Positions 9,223-18,529 of a stretch of DNA of 64,000 nucleotides are shown in pieces; position 1 is the stretch's first letter; each line of letters begins with the position of its first letter. Source of the DNA: Aggregatimonas sangjinii. GTDB lineage: Bacteria; Bacteroidota; Bacteroidia; Flavobacteriales; Flavobacteriaceae. The DNA is taken from NCBI RefSeq assembly GCF_005943945.1, contig NZ_CP040710.1, positions 2,773,501 to 2,837,500 on the forward strand. Reading direction: 5' to 3'. The notes under the pieces are model-generated. The model searched no databases. It saw nothing but the letters and a program-made list of their open reading frames with translations, and was not told the DNA's origin. The translations under genes and the position numbers were made by a program.

Positions 9223-10416
9223 ATGCGTTCTAAAATCGCTTTGATTTTTATCGGCTTCCTTTGGGGAGTTGTTGGTTTTTGCCAACAAACCGAACTCTCG
9301 CCGTTGAGCAAGGTGAGCGTGCTTACTGTGGGTACCGCAGACGAATTACATTCCAAATTCGGGCATAGCGCCATTCGCATTGTAGACCCGACCGTCGGAT
9401 TGGATATCGTTTATAATTACGGGATGTTCGATTTTGACGATCCTGATTTCTATATAAAATTTACCCATGGCAAACTTGATTATCGTATCGCGAAGGAATC
9501 CTTTCCACATTTTATCCGCACCTACGAATATGAAAACCGCTGGGTAAAGGAGCAAGTACTCGACTTGCAAAATGCCGATAAAGAGGCACTCCTTTCATTT
9601 CTCGAAAATAACTTACGGCCCGAGAACAGATACTACAAATACGATTTTCTTTTTGATAACTGCGCCACGCGTATACCTGACGCACTTCAGAAAGCAACTG
9701 CCGGCGAGCTGGTATTTAGGGAAAATCATTTGGAGAAACGGTACACCTTTCGGGAATTGATCCATCAAAATTTAAAGGTGAATTCGTGGTCAAATTTTGG
9801 AATTGATTTGGCGCTCGGATCGGTCATCGATAAGGAAGCGACCGCTTATCAACATATGTTTTTACCACATTATGTTTTCGATCAGCTGAACAACACCGCA
9901 ATTAACGGTAAATCTTTGGTGTCTTCACAGCAAGAACTATTGGCACAAAGGTCTGAGAAGGCTAAATCAAATTTTTTGGCCTCCCCCCTATTCTGGCTTC
10001 CCGTCCTCATGGTACTGGTCATGGCAATTACCTATTTCGATAATAAAAAACTACGCAGAAGTCGCTGGATCGATTTTTTTCTATTTTTTGTAACCGGTAT
10101 TGCCGGAGCCGTGGTGCTTTTTCTCTGGTTTGCTACCGATCACCAAGCCACTAAGATCAATTTTAATTTTTTATGGGCCTTTGCCCCTAATCTGATTTTA
10201 GCGTTTGTACTCCTTAAAAAGCGATTTCCGAACTGGCTGAAACTATATATCGCTGTACTTTTAGCCCTTTTAGGAGCCGTTCCTTTACTGTGGATCTTCA
10301 AAATCCAGGTATTTTCTCCATTAATTCTATTTATACTCGTCTCCTTGTGCATTCGATACCTATTTTTGCTGAAACTATCGAAAATGGATAATACCGAGCG
10401 TATTGTGATCGATTAG
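9223..10416 (+). CDS. DUF4105 / Lnb-like membrane protein
   Basis: 397 residues. A cleavable-looking signal (1-20), then a periplasmic DUF4105 domain, then about five C-terminal transmembrane helices (from about 250). Two conserved catalytic-type residues are visible: H48 in ELHSKFGHSAIRI and C147 in FLFDNCATR. PF13387 (DUF4105) is the periplasmic domain of Lnb, reported as the lipoprotein N-acyltransferase of Bacteroides. By family this protein may complete triacylation of lipoproteins, but orthology versus paralogy is not settled here. Start chosen at ATG 9223 because the signal peptide begins there. Confidence 0.85.
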   Translation: MRSKIALIFIGFLWGVVGFCQQTELSPLSKVSVLTVGTADELHSKFGHSAIRIVDPTVGLDIVYNYGMFDFDDPDFYIKFTHGKLDYRIAKESFPHFIRTYEYENRWVKEQVLDLQNADKEALLSFLENNLRPENRYYKYDFLFDNCATRIPDALQKATAGELVFRENHLEKRYTFRELIHQNLKVNSWSNFGIDLALGSVIDKEATAYQHMFLPHYVFDQLNNTAINGKSLVSSQQELLAQRSEKAKSNFLASPLFWLPVLMVLVMAITYFDNKKLRRSRWIDFFLFFVTGIAGAVVLFLWFATDHQATKINFNFLWAFAPNLILAFVLLKKRFPNWLKLYIAVLLALLGAVPLLWIFKIQVFSPLILFILVSLCIRYLFLLKLSKMDNTERIVID

Positions 10417-10466
10417 GGATTTCCATTAATTAGCTCGATTAAAATTAGTAATCAATAACGTTTGAA

Positions 10467-10481
10467 CCCACTTGCGGTGGG
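10467..10481. repeat. Short GC-rich hairpin before the ABC-F gene
   Basis: CCCAC TTGCG GTGGG, a perfect 5-bp stem with a 5-base loop, 18 bases upstream of the ATG at 10500. It could be a REP-like remnant or a leader hairpin; nothing further supports a regulatory role. Confidence 0.35.
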
Positions 10482-10499
10482 CAGGCTTGAATACAATAA

Positions 10500-12380
10500 A
10501 TGAACCTCCTCACAGTAGAAAATATATCAAAATCTTTCGGCGAACGTATACTTTTCGAGCAACTTTCCTTTGGAATCAATAAAGACCAGAAAATAGCATT
10601 GATCGCCAAGAACGGTACCGGGAAGACTTCTATCCTCAACATTCTGTCCGGAGCGGATGCGCCAGATTCCGGCCAGGTAAATTACCGAAAAGGCATTCGC
10701 ACCTCTTTTTTGGAACAAGAACCGGATTTGGACCCGTTGTTAACGGTTGAAGAGACTATTTTCGCTTCCGACAATGAGATTTTGCAGGTCATTTCCAATT
10801 ATGAAAAGGCCTTGAAAAACCCAGAGGACGCAGACGCTTACCAAGCGGCTTTCGAAGCGATGGAACGTTTCGCGGCTTGGGATTTTGAAACCCAATACAA
10901 ACAGATCTTATCCAAACTAAAACTGGACGACCTGCACACAAAGGTATCCGTTTTATCGGGTGGGCAGAAGAAACGTTTGGCGTTGGCGAACGCCCTTATC
11001 AATCGGCCAGACCTCTTGATTCTTGATGAACCGACCAACCACCTGGATCTCGAAATGATCGAATGGTTGGAAGAATATTTTGCCAAGGAAAGCATGACCC
11101 TCTTTATGGTAACGCATGACCGGTATTTTTTGGAGCGGGTATGCAATGAGATCATCGAATTGGAAAATGGCACACTATACCCCTACAAGGGCAACTATTC
11201 ATACTATTTGGAAAAGAAGGAGGCCCGCATAGAACAAGAGAATGTTGAGCATCACAAATCGAAGCAACTCTTTAAAAAAGAACTCGATTGGATGCGCCGC
11301 CAACCCAAGGCCCGAACCACCAAGTCAAAATCAAGAATCGATGATTTTCAGGCGATAAAAGACAAGGCCGGCATGCGTAGAAAAGACCATCAGGTACAGC
11401 TTGAAATTAATATGGAGCGTGTAGGTAGCAAAATTCTGGAACTGCACAAATTGGTGAAAGCCTATCCTGAAAAACCGATTTTGAATAAATTCGATTATGT
11501 TTTCTCCAAAGGCGAACGCGTCGGTATCATTGGTAAAAACGGAACTGGGAAAACGACTTTTTTGAATATCCTCACGGGAGTCGACCAGCCTGATGCGGGT
11601 AAGGTTATCGTTGGAGACACCATCAAATTCGGTTATTATACCCAAAAAGGCATCGACATCAAGGAAGGACAAAAAGTCATTGATGTCATACGGGAATTCG
11701 GGGATTATATCCCGTTGATGAAAGGGCGCCAGATATCGGCGCAGCAGCTGTTGGAACGTTTTTTGTTCGACAGGAAAAAACAGTACGATTTTGTCGATAA
11801 GCTCAGCGGTGGTGAACGCAAGCGATTGTATTTATGCACCGTATTGATACAAAATCCGAACTTTCTGATACTTGACGAACCAACGAACGATCTCGATATT
11901 GTTACCTTGAACGTTTTGGAAAGTTTTTTATTGGATTTTCCCGGCTGCGTCATCGTAGTATCCCACGACCGCTATTTTATGGATAAGATCGTGGACCACC
12001 TCTTAGTGTTTCGGGGGGATGCCATCATTGAAGATTTTCCCGGGAATTATTCCGATTTCAGGGCTTATGAAGACAGCGCCGTTATCGAGACACGAATCGA
12101 AAAGGAAAAACAGAACAATGCGGCCAAGGCTGTTAAAAAAAGTTGGAAACAGGAAGATGACAAAACCCAACTATCGTATGCCCAGCAAAAGGAATACAAA
12201 CAGTTGGAAAAGGATATTCAGAAACTGGAATTTAAAAAAGGAGAGATAGAACAGCAATTCGTATCTGGCGACCTTTCCGGTGATGATATTGCCGAACTCT
12301 CGAAGGCCTTAAAGGAAATAGCCGATGGTATCGAGACAAAAACCGAGCGCTGGTTCGAACTATCGGCCATGATGGAATAG
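10500..12380 (+). CDS. ABC-F family ATPase (Uup-like)
   Basis: 626 residues with two ABC domains and no membrane segments. First Walker A AKNGTGKTS (36-44) with signature LSGGQKKRLALA; a charged linker helix around 240-270 is the ABC-F P-site tRNA interaction motif; second Walker A GKNGTGKTT near 345 with signature LSGGERKRLYL. The C-terminal 80 residues are a charged coiled coil, as in Uup. ABC-F proteins act on ribosomes or, for Uup, affect DNA intermediates. Housekeeping translation factor is most likely; antibiotic resistance is not supported. Confidence 0.92.
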   Translation: MNLLTVENISKSFGERILFEQLSFGINKDQKIALIAKNGTGKTSILNILSGADAPDSGQVNYRKGIRTSFLEQEPDLDPLLTVEETIFASDNEILQVISNYEKALKNPEDADAYQAAFEAMERFAAWDFETQYKQILSKLKLDDLHTKVSVLSGGQKKRLALANALINRPDLLILDEPTNHLDLEMIEWLEEYFAKESMTLFMVTHDRYFLERVCNEIIELENGTLYPYKGNYSYYLEKKEARIEQENVEHHKSKQLFKKELDWMRRQPKARTTKSKSRIDDFQAIKDKAGMRRKDHQVQLEINMERVGSKILELHKLVKAYPEKPILNKFDYVFSKGERVGIIGKNGTGKTTFLNILTGVDQPDAGKVIVGDTIKFGYYTQKGIDIKEGQKVIDVIREFGDYIPLMKGRQISAQQLLERFLFDRKKQYDFVDKLSGGERKRLYLCTVLIQNPNFLILDEPTNDLDIVTLNVLESFLLDFPGCVIVVSHDRYFMDKIVDHLLVFRGDAIIEDFPGNYSDFRAYEDSAVIETRIEKEKQNNAAKAVKKSWKQEDDKTQLSYAQQKEYKQLEKDIQKLEFKKGEIEQQFVSGDLSGDDIAELSKALKEIADGIETKTERWFELSAMME

Positions 12381-12516
12381 TCTTTTACTGGCTTATACTG
12401 CAATTTCCCTTGACTTGATGCTACTGACGGTAATTGTAAGTAAACAATCGTGACCACCTAATTTTGAAAAAAATCATGGTTGTGAAGTAGAGATCGGACA
12501 CTTAAAATTTTGTGAG

Positions 12517-13020
12517 TTGCATAGCATATTGGCATACCTGAAACACATTCTAATCGCCACCAACCAACATGGGGTGCACTCCCCCTTTGTATATGACTAC
12601 CTTACCAAGTGTTTATATGTTAAACACCAACGTTCGAAACAGAAGTACATCAACATTTTTCTAAAGAGCATCCGTTACTTCAATACGAAAACATTACTCA
12701 TCGTTTCCGATTCAAATGGATTAAAGCAAATAGCGATCCAGGAATTTCCGGAGCTGCAATTCGGCGTACCTCCATACGATATGGTCTTTACGGAAGCATC
12801 CGACCCCAAAGAAATTTCAGAAATACTCCTAAAAAACAAAGAGATACATAATGACACGGTGCTTGTCGTCAATAACATCCATAAATCGAAAGCGACCGAA
12901 TTGGTTTGGAAGCAGCTTCAATACGATAGAAAAGTAACCGTAACCATAGACTTATTTTATTGCGGAATGGTTTTTTTCAGAAAGGAACAGGCAAAGGAGC
13001 ATTTTAAGATTCGGATTTAA
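12517..13020 (+). CDS. Shortened SAM-methyltransferase relative lacking the cofactor core
   Basis: 167 residues from a TTG start. The N-terminus (NQHGVHSPFVYDYLTKCLY) and the C-terminus (VTVTIDLFYCGMVFFRKEQ) resemble a Bacteroidota class I SAM-dependent methyltransferase family that is usually about 240-260 residues. The middle is shortened, and the place where homologues carry an ELG-type glycine-rich loop reads LIVSDSNG, so SAM binding is doubtful. Either a degenerate paralogue or a protein with a new role; the frame is intact. Followed by a 49-residue membrane protein and the cobalamin adenosyltransferase on the same strand. Confidence 0.75.
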   Translation: MHSILAYLKHILIATNQHGVHSPFVYDYLTKCLYVKHQRSKQKYINIFLKSIRYFNTKTLLIVSDSNGLKQIAIQEFPELQFGVPPYDMVFTEASDPKEISEILLKNKEIHNDTVLVVNNIHKSKATELVWKQLQYDRKVTVTIDLFYCGMVFFRKEQAKEHFKIRI

Positions 13021-13051
13021 TCCCTTAATTTTAAATTTCAATAGGTATATT

Positions 13052-13201
13052 ATGGGGCAAAATACAATTTACATTATTCTAGGGGTCCTGGCGGCGATAT
13101 ACCTGTTTATCTCCATGTCTAACAGAAGACGCTTAAAAGACCGGAAATCCCGCAAGTTTATGGACGAATATAAGCGCAAAAAGAAAGACACCCAACAGTA
13201 G
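13052..13201 (+). CDS. Small single-pass membrane protein (49 aa)
   Basis: ATG at 13052 to TAG at 13199-13201, 31 bases after the previous gene. The product has one hydrophobic helix (residues about 5-21, TIYIILGVLAAIYLFI) followed by a very basic, hydrophilic tail rich in Arg and Lys. The positive-inside rule predicts the tail in the cytoplasm. Short gene spacing on the same strand suggests co-transcription with the methyltransferase relative. Function unknown. Confidence 0.7.
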   Translation: MGQNTIYIILGVLAAIYLFISMSNRRRLKDRKSRKFMDEYKRKKKDTQQ

Positions 13202-13299
13202 AGCCAGAGGCTTTCAGGCTTAACATTGCGCTAAAAATCAAACCTTCCGATATTATTTATTCATAAGCTTTTAAACTTTTTATACCTCGAAATTTATCA

Positions 13300-13875
13300 A
13301 TGAAAATATACACTAAGACAGGCGATAATGGCACTACTGCACTCTACGGAGGCACAAGGGTACCTAAACACCATATACGCATCAATAGTTATGGCACCGT
13401 AGACGAACTCAACTCCTGGTTGGGCCTAATACGCGATCAAAACATCGACCGGCATTCGGCCCAAATACTTACCCAGATACAACATAAACTTTTTACCGTA
13501 GGTGCCATCCTCGCGACCGAACCGAAGAAAGCGAGATTAAAGAACGGAAGCGACCGTTTGAATATTCCAAGAATCGCAAATGCGGATATTACGCTACTTG
13601 AAAAGGAAATGGATGCAATGGATGAAGACCTGCCCCCGATGACCCACTTTATTCTTCCTGGTGGGCATACCACTGTGTCATACTGTCATATTGCACGCAC
13701 CGTATGCAGGCGTGCAGAGCGTATGGTTACACTACTGCATGAAGAAGAACCTTTTGATGACACGGTTCTCACCTACATGAACCGTCTCTCGGACTATCTG
13801 TTCGTATTGGCACGAAAATTGTCCAAAGATTTAAAGGCGAACGAAATAAAATGGATTCCTGAGAAAAAAAGCTAA
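13300..13875 (+). CDS. pduO: Cob(I)yrinic acid a,c-diamide adenosyltransferase, PduO type
   Basis: 191 residues. Transfers the adenosyl group of ATP to cob(I)alamin to make adenosylcobalamin. The N-terminal ATP loop TKTGDNGTTALYGG (5-18), NSYGTVDELNSWLG and the C-terminal CRRAERMV and YMNRLSDYLFVLAR motifs are all present. Its likely customer is methylmalonyl-CoA mutase, whose chaperone MeaB is encoded at 44160-45206; the mutase itself is not in the window. Confidence 0.93.
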   Translation: MKIYTKTGDNGTTALYGGTRVPKHHIRINSYGTVDELNSWLGLIRDQNIDRHSAQILTQIQHKLFTVGAILATEPKKARLKNGSDRLNIPRIANADITLLEKEMDAMDEDLPPMTHFILPGGHTTVSYCHIARTVCRRAERMVTLLHEEEPFDDTVLTYMNRLSDYLFVLARKLSKDLKANEIKWIPEKKS

Positions 13876-13955
13876 TAATATTCCTATTTCGTCGTTATCA
13901 AAATATCAATGGCAGAAAAATGTTGATAAGTTACACGAAATCAAGTAAAAAAAAC

Positions 13956-13985
13956 TTGCTCTTGTGCTTAGAAAAATTACTTTTG
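13956..13985 (+). promoter_or_regulatory. Consensus Bacteroidota promoter for the DUF2795 gene
   Basis: TTG at 13956-13958, a 19-base spacer and TACTTTTG at 13978-13985, a near-exact match to the TTTG-N19-TAnnTTTG consensus. Start site expected near 13992, 20 bases before the ATG at 14012. Confidence 0.75.
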
Positions 13986-14011
13986 CAAAAATTAAAAATC
14001 AAACTATTACC

Positions 14012-14236
14012 ATGTATTGGACATTAGAACTCGCATCCTATTTAAGTGATGCACCCTGGCCCGCTACCAAAGACGAATTAATAGATTACTCTATTAGAAC
14101 CGGAGCACCTCTAGAGGTGGTCGAGAACTTACAGTCTATGGAGGAAGAAGGCGGCGAAATATACGAATCTATCGAGGAGATTTGGCCAGACTACCCGACG
14201 GAGGAGGACTACCTCTGGAACGAGGATGAATACTAA
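14012..14236 (+). CDS. DUF2795 domain protein
   Basis: 74 residues, strongly acidic at the C-terminus. The N-terminal MYWTLELASYLSDAPWPATK and the following ELIDYSIRTGAPLEVVENL match DUF2795, a small family with a proposed helix-turn-helix-like fold; function unknown. Start taken at ATG 14012, just downstream of a consensus promoter; an upstream in-frame ATG at 13964 lies within the promoter and is rejected. A terminator follows 34 bases after the stop, so it is monocistronic. Confidence 0.88.
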   Translation: MYWTLELASYLSDAPWPATKDELIDYSIRTGAPLEVVENLQSMEEEGGEIYESIEEIWPDYPTEEDYLWNEDEY

Positions 14237-14270
14237 AGAATACCGGCAACCGGTAGGCGAAAAATACTTT

Positions 14271-14298
14271 TAAAAAGTCCCTTTAGGGGCTTTTTTTT
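14271..14298 (+). terminator. Intrinsic terminator after the DUF2795 gene
   Basis: AGTCCC and GGGGCT pair around TTTA (one G-T wobble), flanked by A5 and T8. Typical rho-independent layout. Confidence 0.85.
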
Positions 14299-14677
14299 GT
14301 GCCTGAACGAAAGGTAACCGTTTTGAACCATAAAAGTTCAAAGACCATAAATGTTGGCTTCACTGTTTCCTTCTGCAATAACAAATCGCTATGAGCATCC
14401 TCCCCAAGCTTAAAGGCTATCTTCCGATTCCCGAGGATATTCAGAAGGCAACTTACCATGCCAATAGCGGTCAACTGAAAATAATAGGCGTATTTCAAAA
14501 CCGTCTCTCAGACTCCTTCAAACTTTTTCTGTAATTTTGGCAGCTAGTGGTCTTTTTTACGCCATTCGCATAAAACGGAATGCCTTTTGACAAAACAAGA
14601 GAGGTGCGAACCGATTTCCGTGTAGCAAAAACGACTTTCCCGCCAGACGGGTTTACCATATAAACAGCATAAGCATT
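14299..14677. other. secA upstream region, no gene recognised
   Basis: 379 bases. Short open frames on both strands (14391-14534 plus, 14283-14498 minus) show no recognisable family. A TAATTTTG box lies at 14532-14539 without a clear -33 partner and may be part of the secA promoter. A small hairpin CCCG CCAGA CGGG sits at 14639-14651, 26 bases before the secA ATG. Confidence 0.4.
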
Positions 14678-17600
14678 ATGAGTTTTTTAAATTCAATACT
14701 AAAGACCTTTGTCGGCGATAAATCAAAAAAGGATGTAAAAGAACTGCAGCCGTTGGTCGATCAGATAAAGACATTCGAGCAGGAATTGGAAGCATTGAGC
14801 CTTGACGAGCTACGTGCCAGGACCCTAAAATTCAAAACTCGAATCGCCGAAGATGGCAAAGAGCTGAATGATAAGATCGAGGCGCTTGAAGAGGAAGTAC
14901 AAGCCTCCACAGATATTGATAAAAACGAGGATATCTATACAGAGATAGACAAACTCAAAGATGATGTCTATAAAATAACCGAGGAAACGCTGAACGCTAT
15001 TCTACCTGAGGCTTTTGCAGTCGTCAAGGAAACCGCAAAGCGTTTTAAGGATAATGAAACCCTGATGGTAACGGCTACCGAATACGATTGCGAACTTTCT
15101 GGAACGAAAGATTACGTTAGTTTGGATGGCGACCAGGCCATATGGCAAAATTCTTGGGATGCTGCAGGTAAAGAGGTTACCTGGGATATGGTGCATTACG
15201 ATGTACAATTGATCGGTGGCATAGCATTACACCAAGGTAAAATCGCCGAGATGCAAACGGGGGAGGGAAAAACGCTTGTAGCAACCTTACCGCTCTATCT
15301 CAATGCGTTGTCGGGTAATGGTGCCCACTTGGTAACGGTAAACGATTACCTGGCCAAAAGGGATAGCGCTTGGATGGCTCCGATTTTCCAGTTTCATGGT
15401 CTCTCGATCGACTGTATCGATCACCACAAACCAAATTCCGCAGGACGCCGTGCAGCATACAACGCCGATATTACCTATGGTACGAATAACGAATTCGGTT
15501 TCGACTACCTCAGGGACAATATGGCCCACACCCCTAAGGATTTGGTACAACGCCCTCACCACTACGCGATCGTCGATGAAGTCGATTCCGTTTTAGTCGA
15601 TGATGCGCGTACACCCCTTATCATTTCCGGTCCAGTACCTGAAGGTGACCGCCATGAATTCAATGAATTGAAACCGAAAATTAATGATATCGTACAAAAA
15701 CAACGGCAACATTTGACCGGCGTTTTGGCCGAAGCAAAAAAATTGATCGCGGCCGGAGATACCAAGGAAGGTGGATTTCTCCTACTGCGCGTTCACCGTG
15801 GTCTCCCCAAGAACAAGGCATTGATAAAATATTTGAGTGAAGAGGGCGTAAAACAATTGCTTCAAAAAACGGAGAACTTTTACATGCAGGACAACAATAG
15901 GGAAATGCCTAAAGTTGATGAAGACCTTCTGTTCGTTATCGATGAGAAAAATAACCAAATCGAGTTATCCGACAAAGGCGTCGAATACATTTCCGGAGCC
16001 CAGGACAAAGACTTCTTCATTATGCCCGACATAGGGGCCGAAATCGCACTCATCGAAAGCAAGAACCTCGAGATTGAAAAAGAAGCGGAACTAAAAGACG
16101 TGCTTTTTAAAGATTTTACCGTAAAAAGTGAGCGTATACATACCATGAGCCAATTGTTAAAGGCATACACGCTCTTCGAGAAAGACGTGGAATATGTGGT
16201 GATGGACAATAAAGTAATGATCGTTGATGAGCAAACAGGGCGTATCATGGACGGCCGCCGCTACTCCGATGGACTGCATCAAGCCATCGAAGCTAAGGAA
16301 AATGTAAAAATCGAGGCTTTAACACAAACTTTCGCCACGGTAACCCTTCAGAATTATTTCCGAATGTACAAGAAGCTTGCCGGTATGACGGGTACCGCCA
16401 TAACTGAAGCAGGTGAATTCTGGGAAATATACAAGTTGGATGTGATGGAAATCCCGACCAACAGACCTATCGCCCGTGACGACCGCAATGATCTGATCTA
16501 CAAGACCAAACGCGAAAAGTACAATGCGATAATCGAGGAAGTCACCAAACTTTCGGAGCAGGGAAGACCGGTGTTGATCGGGACCACTTCCGTGGAAATC
16601 TCGGAATTGCTTTCCCGAATGTTGACCATTCGAAAAGTGCCCCATAACGTTTTGAATGCCAAATTACACAAGAAAGAGGCCGATGTGGTCGCAGAAGCAG
16701 GTAAGGGCGGAATCGTAACCATAGCCACCAACATGGCGGGCCGTGGTACCGATATTAAATTAAGTGAAGAGGTGAAAGCTGCTGGCGGACTCGCAATCAT
16801 AGGAACCGAGCGCCATGACTCCCGTCGTGTAGATAGACAGTTGCGCGGTAGGTCAGGACGCCAAGGTGATCCCGGAAGTTCGCAATTCTACGTATCCCTA
16901 GAAGACAATTTGATGCGTTTGTTCGGCTCTGACCGAGTGGCCAAAATGATGGACAAGATGGGCTTGGAAGAGGGTGAGGTCATTCAGCACTCCATGATGA
17001 CGAAGTCGATCGAACGAGCTCAGAAAAAAGTGGAGGAAAACAATTTTGGGGTCCGTAAACGATTATTGGAGTATGATGATGTGATGAACGCCCAACGTGA
17101 GGTCGTCTACAAAAGAAGACGCCACGCCCTGCAAGGCGAACGCCTTAAAGTGGATATCGCCAACATGGTATACGATACCTGCGAGGTGATTACTGAAACA
17201 AATAAGGGAGCGAGCGATTTCAAGAATTTCGAATTTGAATTGATCAAGTACTTCTCGATAACTTCCCCCATTTCAGAGGAAGAATTTGGAAAGCTGGGTA
17301 TTCAGGAAATTGCTACGAAGCTTTACCAAAGTGCCTATACGCATTATCAGACCAAGATGCAGCGAAATGCCGAGACGGCCTTTCCCGTCATAAAAAAAGT
17401 GTACGAGGATAGCGCAAATAAATTCGAGCGCATCGTCGTACCCTTCACCGACGGTATCAAAACGCTAAACGTAGTGACCAACTTAAAGGAAGCCTATGAG
17501 AGCGATGGAAAACAGTTGGTGACCGATTTCGAAAAGAATATTACCTTGGCCATCATCGACGACGCGTGGAAAACTCACCTTCGCAAAATGGATGAATTGA

Positions 17601-18043
17601 AACAATCGGTTCAGTTGGCTGTTCACGAGCAGAAAGACCCGCTATTGATTTATAAGTTCGAAGCTTTTCAACTCTTTAAAGACAGAATAGATGCAATCAA
17701 CAAAGAGGTTGTTTCTTTCTTGTTCAAAGGCGAATTGCCTTCCGGCAATGCGGATGCCATAAGCGAAGCGAGAAACGTCTCCAGGCCAAAGGAAAAGATT
17801 CAAACAAGTAAGGAGGAAATTCCTAATAGCGATGAGCTCGCCGCCAGAAACCGTGCCGTAGGTCAAAATCAGGGGCAAGGACGGCCGCAGGTTACCGAAA
17901 CCATTGTTCGTGAACAACCGAAAATAGGAAGGAACGACCGTGTAACCATCAAAAACATCATGTCCGGCGAAAGTAAGACCCTTAAATATAAACAAGCTGA
18001 ACCTTTGATCACTAAAGGTGAATGGGTACTCACGGAATATTGA
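14678..18043 (+). CDS. secA: Preprotein translocase ATPase SecA
   Basis: 1121 residues; motor of the Sec export pathway at the inner membrane. Walker A MQTGEGKT (192-199), DEVDS (300-304), VDEQTGRIMDGRRYSDGLHQ, the nucleotide-binding 2 motif NMAGRGTDI and the arginine-finger region RQLRGRSGRQGDPGSSQFY are all present. It is longer than the E. coli enzyme because of an N-terminal charged insertion (about 55-105) and an insertion in NBD1 (about 340-470), both usual in Bacteroidota. It ends with GEWVLTEY and lacks the CxCxSG zinc-binding tail. Followed by a strong terminator. Confidence 0.98.
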   Translation: MSFLNSILKTFVGDKSKKDVKELQPLVDQIKTFEQELEALSLDELRARTLKFKTRIAEDGKELNDKIEALEEEVQASTDIDKNEDIYTEIDKLKDDVYKITEETLNAILPEAFAVVKETAKRFKDNETLMVTATEYDCELSGTKDYVSLDGDQAIWQNSWDAAGKEVTWDMVHYDVQLIGGIALHQGKIAEMQTGEGKTLVATLPLYLNALSGNGAHLVTVNDYLAKRDSAWMAPIFQFHGLSIDCIDHHKPNSAGRRAAYNADITYGTNNEFGFDYLRDNMAHTPKDLVQRPHHYAIVDEVDSVLVDDARTPLIISGPVPEGDRHEFNELKPKINDIVQKQRQHLTGVLAEAKKLIAAGDTKEGGFLLLRVHRGLPKNKALIKYLSEEGVKQLLQKTENFYMQDNNREMPKVDEDLLFVIDEKNNQIELSDKGVEYISGAQDKDFFIMPDIGAEIALIESKNLEIEKEAELKDVLFKDFTVKSERIHTMSQLLKAYTLFEKDVEYVVMDNKVMIVDEQTGRIMDGRRYSDGLHQAIEAKENVKIEALTQTFATVTLQNYFRMYKKLAGMTGTAITEAGEFWEIYKLDVMEIPTNRPIARDDRNDLIYKTKREKYNAIIEEVTKLSEQGRPVLIGTTSVEISELLSRMLTIRKVPHNVLNAKLHKKEADVVAEAGKGGIVTIATNMAGRGTDIKLSEEVKAAGGLAIIGTERHDSRRVDRQLRGRSGRQGDPGSSQFYVSLEDNLMRLFGSDRVAKMMDKMGLEEGEVIQHSMMTKSIERAQKKVEENNFGVRKRLLEYDDVMNAQREVVYKRRRHALQGERLKVDIANMVYDTCEVITETNKGASDFKNFEFELIKYFSITSPISEEEFGKLGIQEIATKLYQSAYTHYQTKMQRNAETAFPVIKKVYEDSANKFERIVVPFTDGIKTLNVVTNLKEAYESDGKQLVTDFEKNITLAIIDDAWKTHLRKMDELKQSVQLAVHEQKDPLLIYKFEAFQLFKDRIDAINKEVVSFLFKGELPSGNADAISEARNVSRPKEKIQTSKEEIPNSDELAARNRAVGQNQGQGRPQVTETIVREQPKIGRNDRVTIKNIMSGESKTLKYKQAEPLITKGEWVLTEY

Positions 18044-18063
18044 TAATAATTCAGAATGGATTG

Positions 18064-18099
18064 AAGGGTGTTTAAAATGACTTTTAAACACCCTTTTTT
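18064..18099 (+). terminator. Intrinsic terminator after secA
   Basis: A 14-bp perfect stem (18064-18077 with 18082-18095) around TGAC, running into T6. Located 20 bases after the secA stop. Confidence 0.92.
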
Positions 18100-18529
18100 C
18101 GTCCACTTTTAAGCAGTCAGAAAGTAGTAACCGCTTGGCCATTATCAGGACACTCAAAACTTGACTAATTTAAAGGCAATACAAATTCCAAACTAAAATT
18201 TTGCGTTTAAATCCAGAGTAAAACGTTCGCAATACGCTTCAGGCAAGTTCATAAAGATATTGGAGAGAAGGATTTCAACATGTAAAACCGTTTGTTCCCA
18301 ATTGGAGAGTTTCAATAATGTCGTTATCCCATGACAATGATAAAATCATATTTTCCCCTAATACTAAAAGGTATTTCGTGAGAGTTGCAGTTTACTCCTT
18401 ATTTTTAACCTTATCAGGATAAATATAATCTTGATAAATTGTAATTTAACGGGAAACATATTTAGTTTTACAACTTTACATGACTAGTACACCAGACCAG
18501 GCCGTCACAAAGTATTTAAATTTTTGACT
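18100..18529. other. Long upstream region of the first histidine kinase
   Basis: 430 bases without a gene I can support. It contains an inverted repeat TTATC AG GATAA (18411-18422) and a candidate promoter: ATTG ending at 18441 and TAGTTTTA at 18463-18470 with a 21-base spacer. The inverted repeat lies just upstream of these boxes and could be an operator, but this is inference only. Confidence 0.4.

Noticed and set aside
14283-14534. Short frames on both strands between the DUF2795 gene and secA
   Set aside because: The minus frame begins in the terminator T-run region and neither product resembles a known protein; treated as intergenic.
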